From NCBI RefSeq assembly GCF_046097065.1, contig NZ_CP175563.1, positions 930,001-994,000 on the forward strand: a DNA stretch of 64,000 nt, written 5' to 3'. This stretch comes from Syntrophus buswellii. GTDB lineage: Bacteria; Desulfobacterota; Syntrophia; Syntrophales; Syntrophaceae. The notes below the pieces were generated by a model that had not been told where the DNA came from, did no database searches, and worked only from the letters and a program-made list of their open reading frames with translations. Below are positions 16,913 through 25,298 of this stretch, piece after piece. The translations under genes were made by a program, and so were the position numbers. The first letter of the stretch is position 1. The number at the start of each line of letters is the position of its first letter.

Positions 16913-17636
16913 ATTTCCAGGAGCAGAACCAGTCCGCGGGATGCGGATCGGGAGGGCAGGCGACGCACTGCGTGACGATGGCCGGGTCTATCGTCCGGGC
17001 AAAGGTTGAGTATTCGATGATCCCTCCCGACTTGCAGGGGTAGTCCTCCATGCCCTTGCGGTTCCGGATGTCCTGCACCCGGCAGCGAATCATCCTGTAA
17101 ATCAGCGTCCGTTCATCCGGCCATTCGAAGGAGTGCTCATTGATGTTTGCATAGAGACGATGTTTCAGCGCCGCCTCCAGGGCTTCCAGGCCGCCTCTTT
17201 CCGGAAGACCGATCAGGGTTTTGATGTGAAAGGCCTCAAGCGGGGAGAAGCGGCTCCAGCAGATGTCGTTGGATCTTTTGGCCGTATCAAGATCGAAGCT
17301 CTTTTCAACGCTCTGAAACCAGACCCCATCGGCTGCCAGCCAGTTGATCGAAAGGGCGGAAAGGATTTCCAGAAGCTCATCGTCGGATTTTTCGAACAGC
17401 TGTTTCGGAATGCCCCTGGCATCGGCTTCAAATCCGAGAACACGCCCCATACGCTTCATGGCGATGGGGAACAGGGTCTGCCAGGTCGCTTCATCCAACT
17501 CCATGGCGGTATGCAAACCAAGCTGATATTCAACCTCTTTGAACCATAATCCGTAGTGGAGGAGAGTCAGTCTCAGGCTGTCGACAATCTGCAGAATCAG
17601 TTTTTCCTTATGTTCCGCTGCCGCGTTTTCTTTCAT
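16899..17636 (-). CDS. DUF6125-like cytosolic protein, putative metal or Fe-S binder
   Basis: The 245-residue product has the conserved C-terminal pattern MIRCRVQDIRNRKG, then YPCKSGG, EYSTFARTID and CVACPPDPHP. I associate this with the uncharacterised DUF6125 group found in anaerobes. The Cys and His residues suggest metal binding. I chose the ATG at 17,636 (ribosome site AAGGATGAGG); an ATG at 17,660 is possible. The gene overlaps the 3' end of the CDF-NifX gene by 14 bases in convergent orientation. No function known. Confidence 0.7.
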   Translation of the reverse strand: MKENAAAEHKEKLILQIVDSLRLTLLHYGLWFKEVEYQLGLHTAMELDEATWQTLFPIAMKRMGRVLGFEADARGIPKQLFEKSDDELLEILSALSINWLAADGVWFQSVEKSFDLDTAKRSNDICWSRFSPLEAFHIKTLIGLPERGGLEALEAALKHRLYANINEHSFEWPDERTLIYRMIRCRVQDIRNRKGMEDYPCKSGGIIEYSTFARTIDPAIVTQCVACPPDPHPADWFCSWKFTLP

Positions 17637-17884
17637 ATCCTCATCCTTTACCGTTCTCATGTGCGTCGTGCGCTTCGACAGAAACGTCGGGCTCCTTTCA
17701 GCTTCCGCAGCTCCTTCGAGAAGTGTGCCATTCCAGCAAGGACGTCCGCAAAACAACCCCCGGCGGCCCCGCCAGGCTGCCGGGACCGGATGAAGGCAAC
17801 GCACGAGACGGCTTTTCATCCCGGCATGCGCCCGGACAGTGCTTTTTTCCGGGAGGGGTTTCCGAGTCAGTCATCATCCGAGTA

Positions 17885-17932
17885 TTGCAATATTGCGACG
17901 ATCTCCCTGTGTTCACGTTTGCATTTCTGCGC
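17885..17932. promoter_or_regulatory. Tandem putative activator sites upstream of the first Mrp gene
   Basis: Two copies of the inverted repeat lie 34 bases apart: TTGCA-ATAT-TGCGA (17,885-17,898) and TTGCA-TTTC-TGCGC (17,919-17,932). They are 85-135 bases upstream of the sigma54-like element at 18,018, the usual distance for an enhancer-binding activator. A block of 15 bases (TTGCATTTCTGCGCA) recurs exactly, on the other strand, at 25,122-25,136. Confidence 0.6.
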
Positions 17933-18017
17933 ATATCCGCTGCGGAAAAGCCCCCTTGATCATGCAGGTGGTCCAAATTGCTGCGCATGAATTCGTATGG
18001 CAACCTTGTATCCATTC

Positions 18018-18032
18018 TGGTATGTTTTGTGC
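18018..18032 (+). promoter_or_regulatory. Sigma54 (-24/-12) promoter for the Mrp gene
   Basis: TGGTATG-TTTT-GTGC has GG and GC 10 bases apart. It lies 53 bases before the Mrp start codon and downstream of two activator-site repeats. It matches the local consensus shared by the other elements in this window. Confidence 0.62.
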
Positions 18033-18085
18033 CCCTGTCGGGGAAATGACGTTCATGTCGGGAAAAACGGAAAGGTGGAGTCGCC

Positions 18086-19129
18086 ATGATAGACGAGTTC
18101 AAAATCAGAGAGGCTGTCAAGTCTGTTCTGGATCCGGAGTTGAAAAAAAGCCTGCTGGATCTGGGGATGATTCGCGATATTCATGTGGAAAATGGTCAGG
18201 TTTGGCTGACCCTGGCGCTTTCGACGGCAAGATGCCCCAGGAAGGACGCCATGGTTGAGGAGATCAAGGGGGTGCTGGGGAAACTGCCGGGAGTCGCCGG
18301 GGTGGATGTCCGACTGGCGACATTGAGCCACGAGGAGCTCGAAAAACTGTTTCCGAAACATCCCCTGGTCGGTCTGGAAAAGGTCCGCCATGTGCTGGCC
18401 GTTGCAAGCGGCAAGGGCGGCGTGGGAAAAACCACCATAGCCGTTAATGTCGCCTTGGCGCTGGCCGGGAGGGGGCGCAGGGTGGGGCTTCTCGACGCCG
18501 ATGTTTACGGGCCCAGCGTTCCTGTCATGCTGTCGCTCGAGGGGGTGCAGCCGGAAGAGGAAAACGAGGCGATTCTTCCAGCGGAAAAGTTCGGCCTCCG
18601 GATTATGTCGCTGGGCATGCTGACGGCAAAGGGCCAGCCCATTGTCTGGAGGGGGCCGCTGGTTGCCAAGGCCATCAAACAATTGCTGGGGCAGGTCATG
18701 TGGGGCGACCTGGATTATCTTGTCTTGGATCTCCCGCCTGGAACCGGGGATCCTTCCATTACCATCGCGCAATCTATTCCTCATGCCGCCATTCTGATGG
18801 TGACGACGCCCCAGGAGGTCGCCTTGGCCGATGTCCGCAGGTCCATCGACCTGTTCCGGAAATTCGGGATGGTCATCGTCGGTCTGGTGGAGAACATGTC
18901 CTATTTCCAGCCCGATCATTCCGGGAAACCGATTGCGATTTTCGGCGAAGGTGGAGGAGAAAAATTAAGCGAGGAATTCGGGCTTCCCCTGCTGGGTAAG
19001 ATTCCCATCGATCTCGCCATTGGAAGAGGCGGCGACTCCGGCGTGCCCCTGATGGTCTCATCGCCCGATTCCGAAACCGGCCGTGTCTTCCAAGGCATTG
19101 CGGACAGGATCGTGGCTGCAAGCGGATAG
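18086..19129 (+). CDS. Mrp/NBP35-family Fe-S carrier ATPase with N-terminal MIP18 domain
   Basis: The 347-residue protein has an N-terminal DUF59/MIP18 domain (residues 1-80, conserved Cys50 in TARCP) and a deviant-Walker P-loop ATPase (SGKGGVGKTT, 108-117; DLPPGTGD further on). Mrp proteins assemble or transfer [4Fe-4S] clusters as dimers. The C-terminal CxxC that normally bridges the cluster is missing: the position after ENMSYF reads QPDHSG. The protein may therefore be a partner lacking its own bridging cluster, or use other ligands. It has its own sigma54-type promoter. Confidence 0.9.
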   Translation: MIDEFKIREAVKSVLDPELKKSLLDLGMIRDIHVENGQVWLTLALSTARCPRKDAMVEEIKGVLGKLPGVAGVDVRLATLSHEELEKLFPKHPLVGLEKVRHVLAVASGKGGVGKTTIAVNVALALAGRGRRVGLLDADVYGPSVPVMLSLEGVQPEEENEAILPAEKFGLRIMSLGMLTAKGQPIVWRGPLVAKAIKQLLGQVMWGDLDYLVLDLPPGTGDPSITIAQSIPHAAILMVTTPQEVALADVRRSIDLFRKFGMVIVGLVENMSYFQPDHSGKPIAIFGEGGGEKLSEEFGLPLLGKIPIDLAIGRGGDSGVPLMVSSPDSETGRVFQGIADRIVAASG

Positions 19130-19209
19130 GGGAAAGCCGTCGGACGAACCGGATCGAGGCTCCCGGATTTCCTGCGGGGCGATTCTGTGGCCTTTCAAAA
19201 TGACAGCAG

Positions 19210-19223
19210 TTGCAATATCGCGA
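19210..19223. promoter_or_regulatory. Putative activator site upstream of the Mo/W transporter
   Basis: TTGCA-ATAT-CGCGA is a one-copy, slightly degenerate version of the TTGCA-N4-TGCAA repeat. It lies about 85 bases upstream of the -24-like element at 19,308. Confidence 0.5.
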
Positions 19224-19297
19224 CTCTTTTTAAGCCACTTCCGATCTTTTGAACCGATAAACTATTGAACTACCCGATTATTCGATGAAATTTAAAT

Positions 19298-19323
19298 ATG
19301 CCATATATGGCATGCTTTATGAT
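19298..19323 (+). promoter_or_regulatory. Palindrome overlapping a sigma54-like promoter of the Mo/W transporter
   Basis: A perfect 16-bp palindrome (ATGCCATA/TATGGCAT, 19,298-19,313) includes the -24-like TGGCATG. It continues CTTT-ATGA, so the expected -12 GC reads GA. The same variant occurs at 25,256. The palindrome could also be an operator for a Mo- or W-responsive repressor overlapping the promoter. The start codon is 104 bases downstream. Confidence 0.45.
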
Positions 19324-19426
19324 GTCCCTTTTACCCAATTCAAGATCTGCTTGCATCACCCCGGACTGAATCGGCCGATTCCCTGCCGGAGAAGCGGTCA
19401 CATTTTTGCGCAAGGAGGAGAGAATC

Positions 19427-20416
19427 ATGGGAAGATCTTTTGCTGGGAGAGGATTCATCGTTTTTTTCATCATAGGCATTACCGCATTTCTATCGCTGCC
19501 CCGGGCCTTTGCCGAACCGAAAGGGACCGTTGTCATGTTTCATGCCGGCAGTCTGACCATGCCCTTTGAGGCCATGGAAAAGGCATTCGAGACGAAGTAC
19601 CCCGGGGTGGATCTTCAGCGCGAGGCCAGCGGAAGCCAGGCCGCGGCACGGAAGGTTACCGATTTGAACAAACCCTGCGATATCATGGCATCAGCTGATT
19701 TCAAAGTCATCGATAAGCTTCTGATTCCCAAATTTGCAGACTGGAACATCCGGTTCGCCACCAATCAGCTCGTTCTCTGCTACACCGAGAAGAGCCGGTA
19801 TGCAGATCAGGTGAACGCCCGGAACTGGTATGAAATTCTGCAGCGCAAAGGCGTGGTCTGGGGCCACTCCGATCCGAATCTGGACCCCTGCGGATACCGC
19901 GCCCTGATGGTGCTCCAACTGGCGGAGAAATACTACCGGAAGCCCGGTTTGTACGACAGGCTTCTTGCAAACCGGCCTCTGGAAAATATCCGGCCCAAGT
20001 CAGTCGAGCTGGTGTCCCTGCTTCAGACGGGGAACATGGACTATGCGTGGGAGTATCTCTCCGTTGCCGTTCAGCATGGGCTGAAATACGTTGTGCTTCC
20101 CGACAAGATCAACCTGGGGAATTACAAGGAGGATCCCTTCTATTCCCAGGCCGTGGTGAAAGTGACCGGCAAAAAGCCCGGGGAATATATGGACATGAAA
20201 GGGGAGTCCGTCACTTACGGGGTTACTTTAATCAAAGATTCCCCGAACAGGGAAGCGGCGATTGCCTTTCTCGACTACATGCTTGATCCCAAAGGAGGTT
20301 TGAAAATCCTGAAGGATCAGGGGCAGCCCCCCTTTATCCCCTGCCGTGTGCCGACGGAACAGATGAAATCCATGCTGCCGGAAAAGCTGAAAAAGCACGT
20401 TACGGTAAAGGATTGA
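19427..20416 (+). CDS. wtpA: Molybdate/tungstate ABC transporter substrate-binding protein (WtpA-like)
   Basis: The 329-residue exported protein has a signal peptide ending after RAFA. It shows hallmarks of the WtpA/ModA-III group: MFHAGSLTMPF, DIMASADFKVID, NQLVLCYT and SDPNLDPCGYRALM. Archaeal WtpA binds tungstate and molybdate with high affinity in octahedral coordination. AAGGAGGAGAG precedes the ATG. It leads an operon with the permease (13-base gap) and the ATPase. The tungsten versus molybdenum preference is not settled by sequence. Confidence 0.9.
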   Translation: MGRSFAGRGFIVFFIIGITAFLSLPRAFAEPKGTVVMFHAGSLTMPFEAMEKAFETKYPGVDLQREASGSQAAARKVTDLNKPCDIMASADFKVIDKLLIPKFADWNIRFATNQLVLCYTEKSRYADQVNARNWYEILQRKGVVWGHSDPNLDPCGYRALMVLQLAEKYYRKPGLYDRLLANRPLENIRPKSVELVSLLQTGNMDYAWEYLSVAVQHGLKYVVLPDKINLGNYKEDPFYSQAVVKVTGKKPGEYMDMKGESVTYGVTLIKDSPNREAAIAFLDYMLDPKGGLKILKDQGQPPFIPCRVPTEQMKSMLPEKLKKHVTVKD

Positions 20417-20429
20417 CAGGACGTCCGTC

Positions 20430-21215
20430 ATGGGAAGGAAGGGGTCGTTCTTCTGGGTCTCGTTTTCATGCGGCATCATGGTGCTGACGTTTATTCTCCT
20501 GCCGCTCGTTGAAATGCTGACGGCCCCCTCCGGAGCCATGCTCAGGGAAACTCTTCAGGACAGGAATGTCATCCGATCCATCTGGCTGAGCATCTATACG
20601 GCCGCCTCTGCCGCGGGGATCTCCTTTCTGGTCGGGACCCCGCTGGCTTATCTTCTCGCACGCTCGCAGTTCCGGGGCAAGCATCTCATCGAGAGCGTGA
20701 TCGACCTGCCAATCGTGATTCCCCATCCCGTGGTGGGCATTGCCATCCTGGGCGTTGCCGGAAAGAACCACTGGCTGGGGCAGTATCTGCAGGAGTTCGG
20801 TATCCGGATCATGGGAAGTACGACAGGCATTATTACCGTGCTGACCTTTGTGGGCATGCCCTTTTACATTAACGCCCTCAAGGCCGGCTTCGAGGCCATT
20901 TCCCCCCGGCTGGAAAACGTTTCCCGGAGCCTCGGCGCCTCCATGTGGAGTACCTTCGTCCGGGTCACCTTTCCCCTTGCGTGGCGGAGCGTCCTGGTGG
21001 GTTTGATCATGTGCTGCGCCCGCTCCATCAGCGAGTTCGGGGCCGTTGTCGTGGTGGCCTATCATCCCATGATTGCGCCGGTCCTTATTTATGAACGTTA
21101 TGAAGGATACGGGCTCCAGTACTCACAACCTGTGGCGGTCTGGCTTGTCCTTGTATGCCTGTCGCTTTTTCTTGCTCTCAGACTTCTCGCTCTTCCGCAG
21201 AAAAAGGTATCATGA
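20430..21215 (+). CDS. wtpB: Molybdate/tungstate ABC transporter permease
   Basis: The 261-residue inner-membrane protein has about six hydrophobic segments. The ATPase-coupling (EAA) loop ENVSRSLGASMWSTFVRVTFPLAW is typical of ModB/WtpB permeases, as is the N-terminal block DLPIVIPHPVVGIA. It forms the channel of the Mo/W importer. Its stop overlaps the start of the ATPase gene (ATGA). Confidence 0.92.
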   Translation: MGRKGSFFWVSFSCGIMVLTFILLPLVEMLTAPSGAMLRETLQDRNVIRSIWLSIYTAASAAGISFLVGTPLAYLLARSQFRGKHLIESVIDLPIVIPHPVVGIAILGVAGKNHWLGQYLQEFGIRIMGSTTGIITVLTFVGMPFYINALKAGFEAISPRLENVSRSLGASMWSTFVRVTFPLAWRSVLVGLIMCCARSISEFGAVVVVAYHPMIAPVLIYERYEGYGLQYSQPVAVWLVLVCLSLFLALRLLALPQKKVS

Positions 21216-22249
21216 TCGATATCAGGAACCTCAACGTTCATCTCGGTGAATTCCGCCTCAGGGACGTCAGCCTTTCCATTGATCCGGGAGAATTCTTCGT
21301 GCTCATGGGACCAACCGGTGCCGGGAAGACCGTGCTCCTTGAGGCTGTTGCCGGACTGGTCCCCGTTCTCGGGGGAAACATCTTCATCGGCGGCCGCGAT
21401 GTCACCCGAATGCCGCCGGAAGAGCGGGGCATCGGCATCATGTACCAGGATTACGCCCTGTTCCCCCACCTGACGATTGTCCGGAACATCAAATACGGTC
21501 TGCGCTATCACCGCCTTGATAAAGAAACAGCACAGAAGCGTTTCGGGCGGTTGGTGGATGACCTCGGCATCGGCCACCTGCTGAAGCGCTACCCGGAAAC
21601 CCTTAGTGGAGGGGAGCTTCAGCGGGTGGCGCTGGCGAGGGCTCTCATGGTGGAGCCCGGGATCATTCTTCTTGACGAGCCTCTGTCGGCGCTGGATCAA
21701 AATTTCAGAGAAGAAATCCGTCTGCTGCTCAAGAAGATAAACCGAAGCTCCCACATCACCTTTTTCATGGTGACTCATGACTTTTCCGAAGCCCTGACTC
21801 TTGCCACCAAGGCAGCCATCATGTGCGAGGGGGCCATTGCCCAGACCGGATCGATCCGTGATCTCTTTTCGAAGCCTGCATCCACCTTTGTGGCGTCTTT
21901 CGTAGGAATGAAGAACGTCTTTTCAGCTCAATTCAACGGCAACCAGGCCTGTGTGGACAGTCTCACCATCGAGGTGCCTCAGCCGCACCATCATTCCACA
22001 GGCTACATCGCCGTCAGGCCGGAAGATATCGTGATCAGTCTTCAACCGTTCGAATCAAGCATCCGCAACGCGTTTCCCGGCATGATCTGCGGAATGATCG
22101 ATCAGGGCTTTCTTTACGAGGTCCACATCCGCGTACGGGCCGTAGTCTTCAAGTCGCTCGTAACCAAGGGAGCGGCCATTGATCTGGCTCTGGATATCGG
22201 TGCGGGCGTGCACATTTTCTTCAAGGCCTCGGCTGTTCACGTCTTCTGA
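21212..22249 (+). CDS. wtpC: Molybdate/tungstate ABC transporter ATP-binding protein
   Basis: The 345-residue ATPase has Walker A GPTGAGKT (about residues 33-40), signature LSGGELQRV, Walker B IILLDEP and switch His in VTHDFSEA. A C-terminal TOBE-like extension (about 235-345) in ModC/WtpC proteins can bind oxyanion and regulate transport. It energises the importer encoded just upstream. Confidence 0.92.
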   Translation: MIDIRNLNVHLGEFRLRDVSLSIDPGEFFVLMGPTGAGKTVLLEAVAGLVPVLGGNIFIGGRDVTRMPPEERGIGIMYQDYALFPHLTIVRNIKYGLRYHRLDKETAQKRFGRLVDDLGIGHLLKRYPETLSGGELQRVALARALMVEPGIILLDEPLSALDQNFREEIRLLLKKINRSSHITFFMVTHDFSEALTLATKAAIMCEGAIAQTGSIRDLFSKPASTFVASFVGMKNVFSAQFNGNQACVDSLTIEVPQPHHHSTGYIAVRPEDIVISLQPFESSIRNAFPGMICGMIDQGFLYEVHIRVRAVVFKSLVTKGAAIDLALDIGAGVHIFFKASAVHVF

Positions 22250-22276
22250 CCATGGCGGAAGATGTCTGATCGGCCG

Positions 22277-22305
22277 TTGACATATAAACCTCCGCTGCCT
22301 ATACT
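22277..22305 (+). promoter_or_regulatory. Sigma70-type promoter for the PAS sigma54 activator
   Basis: TTGACA-N17-TATACT is a near-perfect housekeeping promoter. It sits between wtpC and the activator start at 22,410, so the activator can be made independently of the sigma54-dependent transporter operon. Confidence 0.7.
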
Positions 22306-22409
22306 TCAACCGTATCGGCTGCAGCATCGTGACGGTCCTGCAGGAAAGGAATGGATTCCGGCTCTTTAGGGAACTGAACCCGGTCGAGAAAGGGATCCCA
22401 ACAGCAGCA

Positions 22410-23783
22410 ATGAGTGAACAGAACAAAAAAACCGCTCCCCGGGAAAGGGACATTATTCTCGACTCCATTGCCGATGGCGTCTTTTCCGTGGATGATCAAT
22501 GGCACATCACGTCCTTCAACCGCGCGGCGGAAAGGATTACCGGTGTTCCTTACGAGGACGCCATCGGGCAGCGGTGCAAGGATGTGCTGAAAGCGGAGAT
22601 CTGCGACCGCGGCTGCCTTCTGAAAAAAACCATGCAGACGGGAAAACCGGTGGTCAACCGCACGGTCTACATCGTCAATGCCGAAGGTCGTCGGATGCCC
22701 ATCAGCATTTCTACGGCGCTGCTGCGCGATGAAGAGGACCGGATCATCGGAGCGGTGGAAACCTTCCGGGATCTCAGCCTGGAAGAGCAGCTCCGCAAGA
22801 AAATCGAGGGGCGCTATTCCTTCGAGGACATTATCTCCCGGAATCATCGGATGCACGAACTGTTCAGCATCCTGCCGGATATGGCGAACAGCTCCAGTAC
22901 GGTCCTGATCGAAGGAGAGAGCGGAACGGGAAAGGAACTCATCGCCAAGGCCATTCATAACCTCAGTCCGCGGAAAAGCAGGCCCTTTATTGCGGTCAAT
23001 TGTGCCGCTTTGCCGGATACGCTTCTGGAATCGGAACTCTTCGGATACAAGGCCGGGGCCTTTACGGATGCCCGGAAGGACAAGCCGGGCCGCTTCAAAC
23101 TGGCGGATAAAGGGACCCTTTTCCTCGATGAAATCGGGGATATTTCTCCGGCCATGCAGGTTCGTCTGCTCCGCGTTCTTCAGGAAAAGACCTATGAGCC
23201 TCTGGGTGCGGTGGAAAGCATCCGCCACGATGTCCGGATCATCGCGGCGACAAACAAGAAGCTCTGGGATCTGGTCAAGGAGGAGAAATTCCGGGAGGAT
23301 CTCTACTATCGGATCAATATCGTGAGACTGGAGCTTCCCCCCTTGCGGGAGAGAATGGAGGACGTCCCTCTCCTGGTGGACCATTTCATCGAGCATTTCA
23401 ATGTCCTCCAGGGCAAGGAAATTTCCGGCGTAACCGATGAGGCCTTGGCCTGCCTGATGACCTACACATATCCCGGCAATATCCGGGAGCTTGAGAATAT
23501 CATTGAACGGGCCTTCATTCTCTGCAAATCGGGGATGATAGACCGGGTCCATCTTCCGGAGCCGGTTTGCGGCATCGCCGGTTCCCCGGAAATGCCGGCG
23601 TTGGACGCCATGTCCTTCCGGGACATGGAAGCGATTTTTCTGACCAATGTACTCCGGCGGAACTCATGGAACAAGAACCGCACGGCCCAGGAACTCGGAA
23701 TACACAAAAGTACGCTTTTTCGAAAACTTAAGGCGCTGGGCATCCAGTCGCCGGGCAGGGTGACGGAAAAGGGGGAATCGTGA
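22410..23783 (+). CDS. PAS-domain sigma54-dependent transcriptional activator
   Basis: The 457-residue bacterial enhancer-binding protein has a PAS sensor (about 10-120), a AAA+ domain with Walker A GESGTGKE (169-176), sigma54-contact loop GAFTDA (216-221, a variant of GAFTGA) and Walker B GTLFLDE (235-241), and a Fis-type helix-turn-helix at the end (RTAQELGIHKSTLFRKLKAL). Three PAS cysteines in C56-x8-C65-x3-C69 spacing suggest a metal or Fe-S sensor. It lies directly after wtpABC and is a candidate activator of the sigma54 elements in this window. The ATG at 22,410 is chosen by domain start; its ribosome site is weak. Confidence 0.92.
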   Translation: MSEQNKKTAPRERDIILDSIADGVFSVDDQWHITSFNRAAERITGVPYEDAIGQRCKDVLKAEICDRGCLLKKTMQTGKPVVNRTVYIVNAEGRRMPISISTALLRDEEDRIIGAVETFRDLSLEEQLRKKIEGRYSFEDIISRNHRMHELFSILPDMANSSSTVLIEGESGTGKELIAKAIHNLSPRKSRPFIAVNCAALPDTLLESELFGYKAGAFTDARKDKPGRFKLADKGTLFLDEIGDISPAMQVRLLRVLQEKTYEPLGAVESIRHDVRIIAATNKKLWDLVKEEKFREDLYYRINIVRLELPPLRERMEDVPLLVDHFIEHFNVLQGKEISGVTDEALACLMTYTYPGNIRELENIIERAFILCKSGMIDRVHLPEPVCGIAGSPEMPALDAMSFRDMEAIFLTNVLRRNSWNKNRTAQELGIHKSTLFRKLKALGIQSPGRVTEKGES

Positions 23784-23835
23784 GTGCAGGGTTGCTTTTT
23801 AAAAAAATCTCGTGATGTTCGAAGGAGGGTTTGAA

Positions 23836-24174
23836 ATGAACCAGTTCGTTATTTTTGCTTTTAACGGAAACCCGATGTGCTTTGTTCATGTGCTCCTGAA
23901 TGCCCTGGATCTGGAAAGCAAAGGGATGGGCGGGAAGATTGTCATCGAGGGTGAAGCCGTGAAGCTGGTCGAGGAAATGGAAACGTCGGGGAACCCTCTC
24001 TACAGAAAGGCAAAGGAGAAGGGGTTGATTGACTGCATCTGCAGGGCCTGCTCTTCGAAAATGGGCGTGCTCGAGTATAACGCGACCGTGGGAATCCCAC
24101 TGGGAGGCGACATGACGGGACATCCCTCCTTTTCATCCTATATCGAAAAAGGCCATCAGGTTATTACGCTTTAA
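23836..24174 (+). CDS. DsrE-family-like small cytoplasmic protein
   Basis: The 112-residue protein has a DsrE/TusD-like alpha-beta pattern (QFVIFAFNGNPMCFVHVLLNAL, then GEAVKLVEEM). Cys residues lie in DCICRACSSKMG and near the N-terminus (MCFVH). DsrE-type proteins act in persulfide sulfur relay. Here the ICRAC cysteines would be the candidate active site. The ATG follows GAAGGAGGG. It is next to the PAS activator, 52 bases downstream. Confidence 0.65.
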   Translation: MNQFVIFAFNGNPMCFVHVLLNALDLESKGMGGKIVIEGEAVKLVEEMETSGNPLYRKAKEKGLIDCICRACSSKMGVLEYNATVGIPLGGDMTGHPSFSSYIEKGHQVITL

Positions 24175-24342
24175 GCCGCGCCCCTGTCAAAAGAGCCTGG
24201 CAGCGATTTCCGGGCCACGGCTCCATTCTGGTGGGGCAGGATTTGTTGTTCTGCTTTCTACGCGTTATTTTCGGCATCAGGAGAAGCGCGCCGCCCGTCG
24301 GCCATTTTTTCGGCTGTTTTCCACCGGGGGAATGAAGTCCCG

Positions 24343-24615
24343 TTATCCGGCGCGGCGACGGTGCGCAGCCTCTACACCCCAGCGGATGGCCGCCAGCAGT
24401 CCGAGAAAGGCCAATGCCAAGGAGCACCAGACCAGGGCTTCGAACGCCAGCAGATAATACTGGGACGGATCGACCGCGATCCGTCCCAGTACAAAGCCCA
24501 CAATAATCAGGGGAATGAGCGCCGCAAGCCTCCAGAAGCCTCTCCAGCGCCGAAGAGCGAAGATCTCCGCGATAAGAAACCCGATAAAAAGTGCGAACAC
24601 AAGATCCATTAACAT
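24343..24615 (-). CDS. Small membrane protein, unknown function
   Basis: The 90-residue protein has three hydrophobic segments (about residues 3-19, 29-45 and 58-76) and a basic C-terminus (HRRRAG), consistent with a small inner-membrane protein. I do not recognise a family. The ribosome site AGGAAAGAAG lies upstream of the ATG. Neighbours are the DsrE-like gene (convergent) and the 84-residue gene at 24,710 (same strand). Confidence 0.6.
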   Translation of the reverse strand: MLMDLVFALFIGFLIAEIFALRRWRGFWRLAALIPLIIVGFVLGRIAVDPSQYYLLAFEALVWCSLALAFLGLLAAIRWGVEAAHRRRAG

Positions 24616-24709
24616 GGTTGATTTTCTTCTTTCCTGTTTTCCGGCAACCGGTCGCCGTGTGAGGTTTGAAATGAGCGCGGGGTATTTTCCGGAAAATGTT
24701 CCGGGAATT

Positions 24710-24964
24710 TCATATCTCTTCCTCCTTGAGGAACAGCAGGTGATATTCCGATTCGGTCAGATATCTCTTCAGCATTTTTCCCATCACATCGAATACCTCC
24801 GCTAAATCTTCATCGCTCATCCGTTTCAGGATCGTTTTCATCAAAGAGTCATCGGAAAATTTTTGCAGGTACAACTGAACGGTGTCTTCATCGGTCTGCC
24901 TGTCCAGGCCATAGCCTACAAGCCCCTCATAGGTTTCCACAAATCGGTGGGTGTGTTTTATCAT
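24710..24964 (-). CDS. Small acidic cytoplasmic protein, unknown function
   Basis: The 84-residue, highly charged and probably all-helical protein contains GLVGYGLDRQTDEDTV and SEYHLLFLKEEE. Similar short proteins occur in delta-proteobacteria, but I know no function. It is transcribed divergently from the NifX/NifX/Mrp operon at 25,299 and shares the regulatory gap that holds two putative activator sites. Confidence 0.6.
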   Translation of the reverse strand: MIKHTHRFVETYEGLVGYGLDRQTDEDTVQLYLQKFSDDSLMKTILKRMSDEDLAEVFDVMGKMLKRYLTESEYHLLFLKEEEI

Positions 24965-25122
24965 AACAGTGTGTCAGCCCCTTTTCTGGTTTCATTATGT
25001 TACGATGTTCAATAAATCAAATCTGGGGGAAGATATCAACCAGATCATGGCAAAAGGAATCATGGCGATGTCTATCCCGTCCCTTTGCCCGGTGGGCGTC
25101 GTGAAAGGACTAAAAGAATGAT

Positions 25123-25169
25123 GCGCAGAAATGCAACTTTCTCTCTCGGACAATGTTCCATTATTGCAA
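25123..25169. promoter_or_regulatory. Tandem putative activator sites upstream of the NifX/NifX/Mrp operon
   Basis: GCGCA-GAAA-TGCAA (25,123-25,136) and TTCCA-TTAT-TGCAA (25,156-25,169) are inverted-repeat sites 33 bases apart, almost the same spacing as the pair at 17,885-17,932. The first is the exact reverse complement of the 17,919 site core. They lie 87-130 bases before the -24-like element at 25,256. Confidence 0.58.
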
Positions 25170-25255
25170 TGCTTCATCCTGCCACTGCTTCATGATTAGA
25201 TTGAAAGCTCTTTAAATCTTAATGGATTACAACTTAAAAAGTCTCTTGTTGCTTC

Positions 25256-25270
25256 TGGCATGCTTCGTGA
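25256..25270 (+). promoter_or_regulatory. Sigma54-like promoter of the NifX/NifX/Mrp operon (variant -12)
   Basis: TGGCATG-CTTC-GTGA fits the local -24/-12 consensus except that the -12 GC is GA, as at 19,308. It ends 28 bases before the start codon at 25,299. Confidence 0.45.
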
Positions 25271-25298
25271 TGATGAGGGACAGTGGGGAGCGCAAAAT

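Noticed and set aside
17960..17985. GG...GC pattern in the Mrp upstream region (TGGTCCAAATTGC) as sigma54 promoter
   Set aside because: The spacing between GG and GC is 8, not 10; the element at 18,018 fits correctly.
22299..23552. 417-codon open frame on the minus strand
   Set aside because: It is a shadow of the PAS sigma54 activator, with no recognisable motif or ribosome site.
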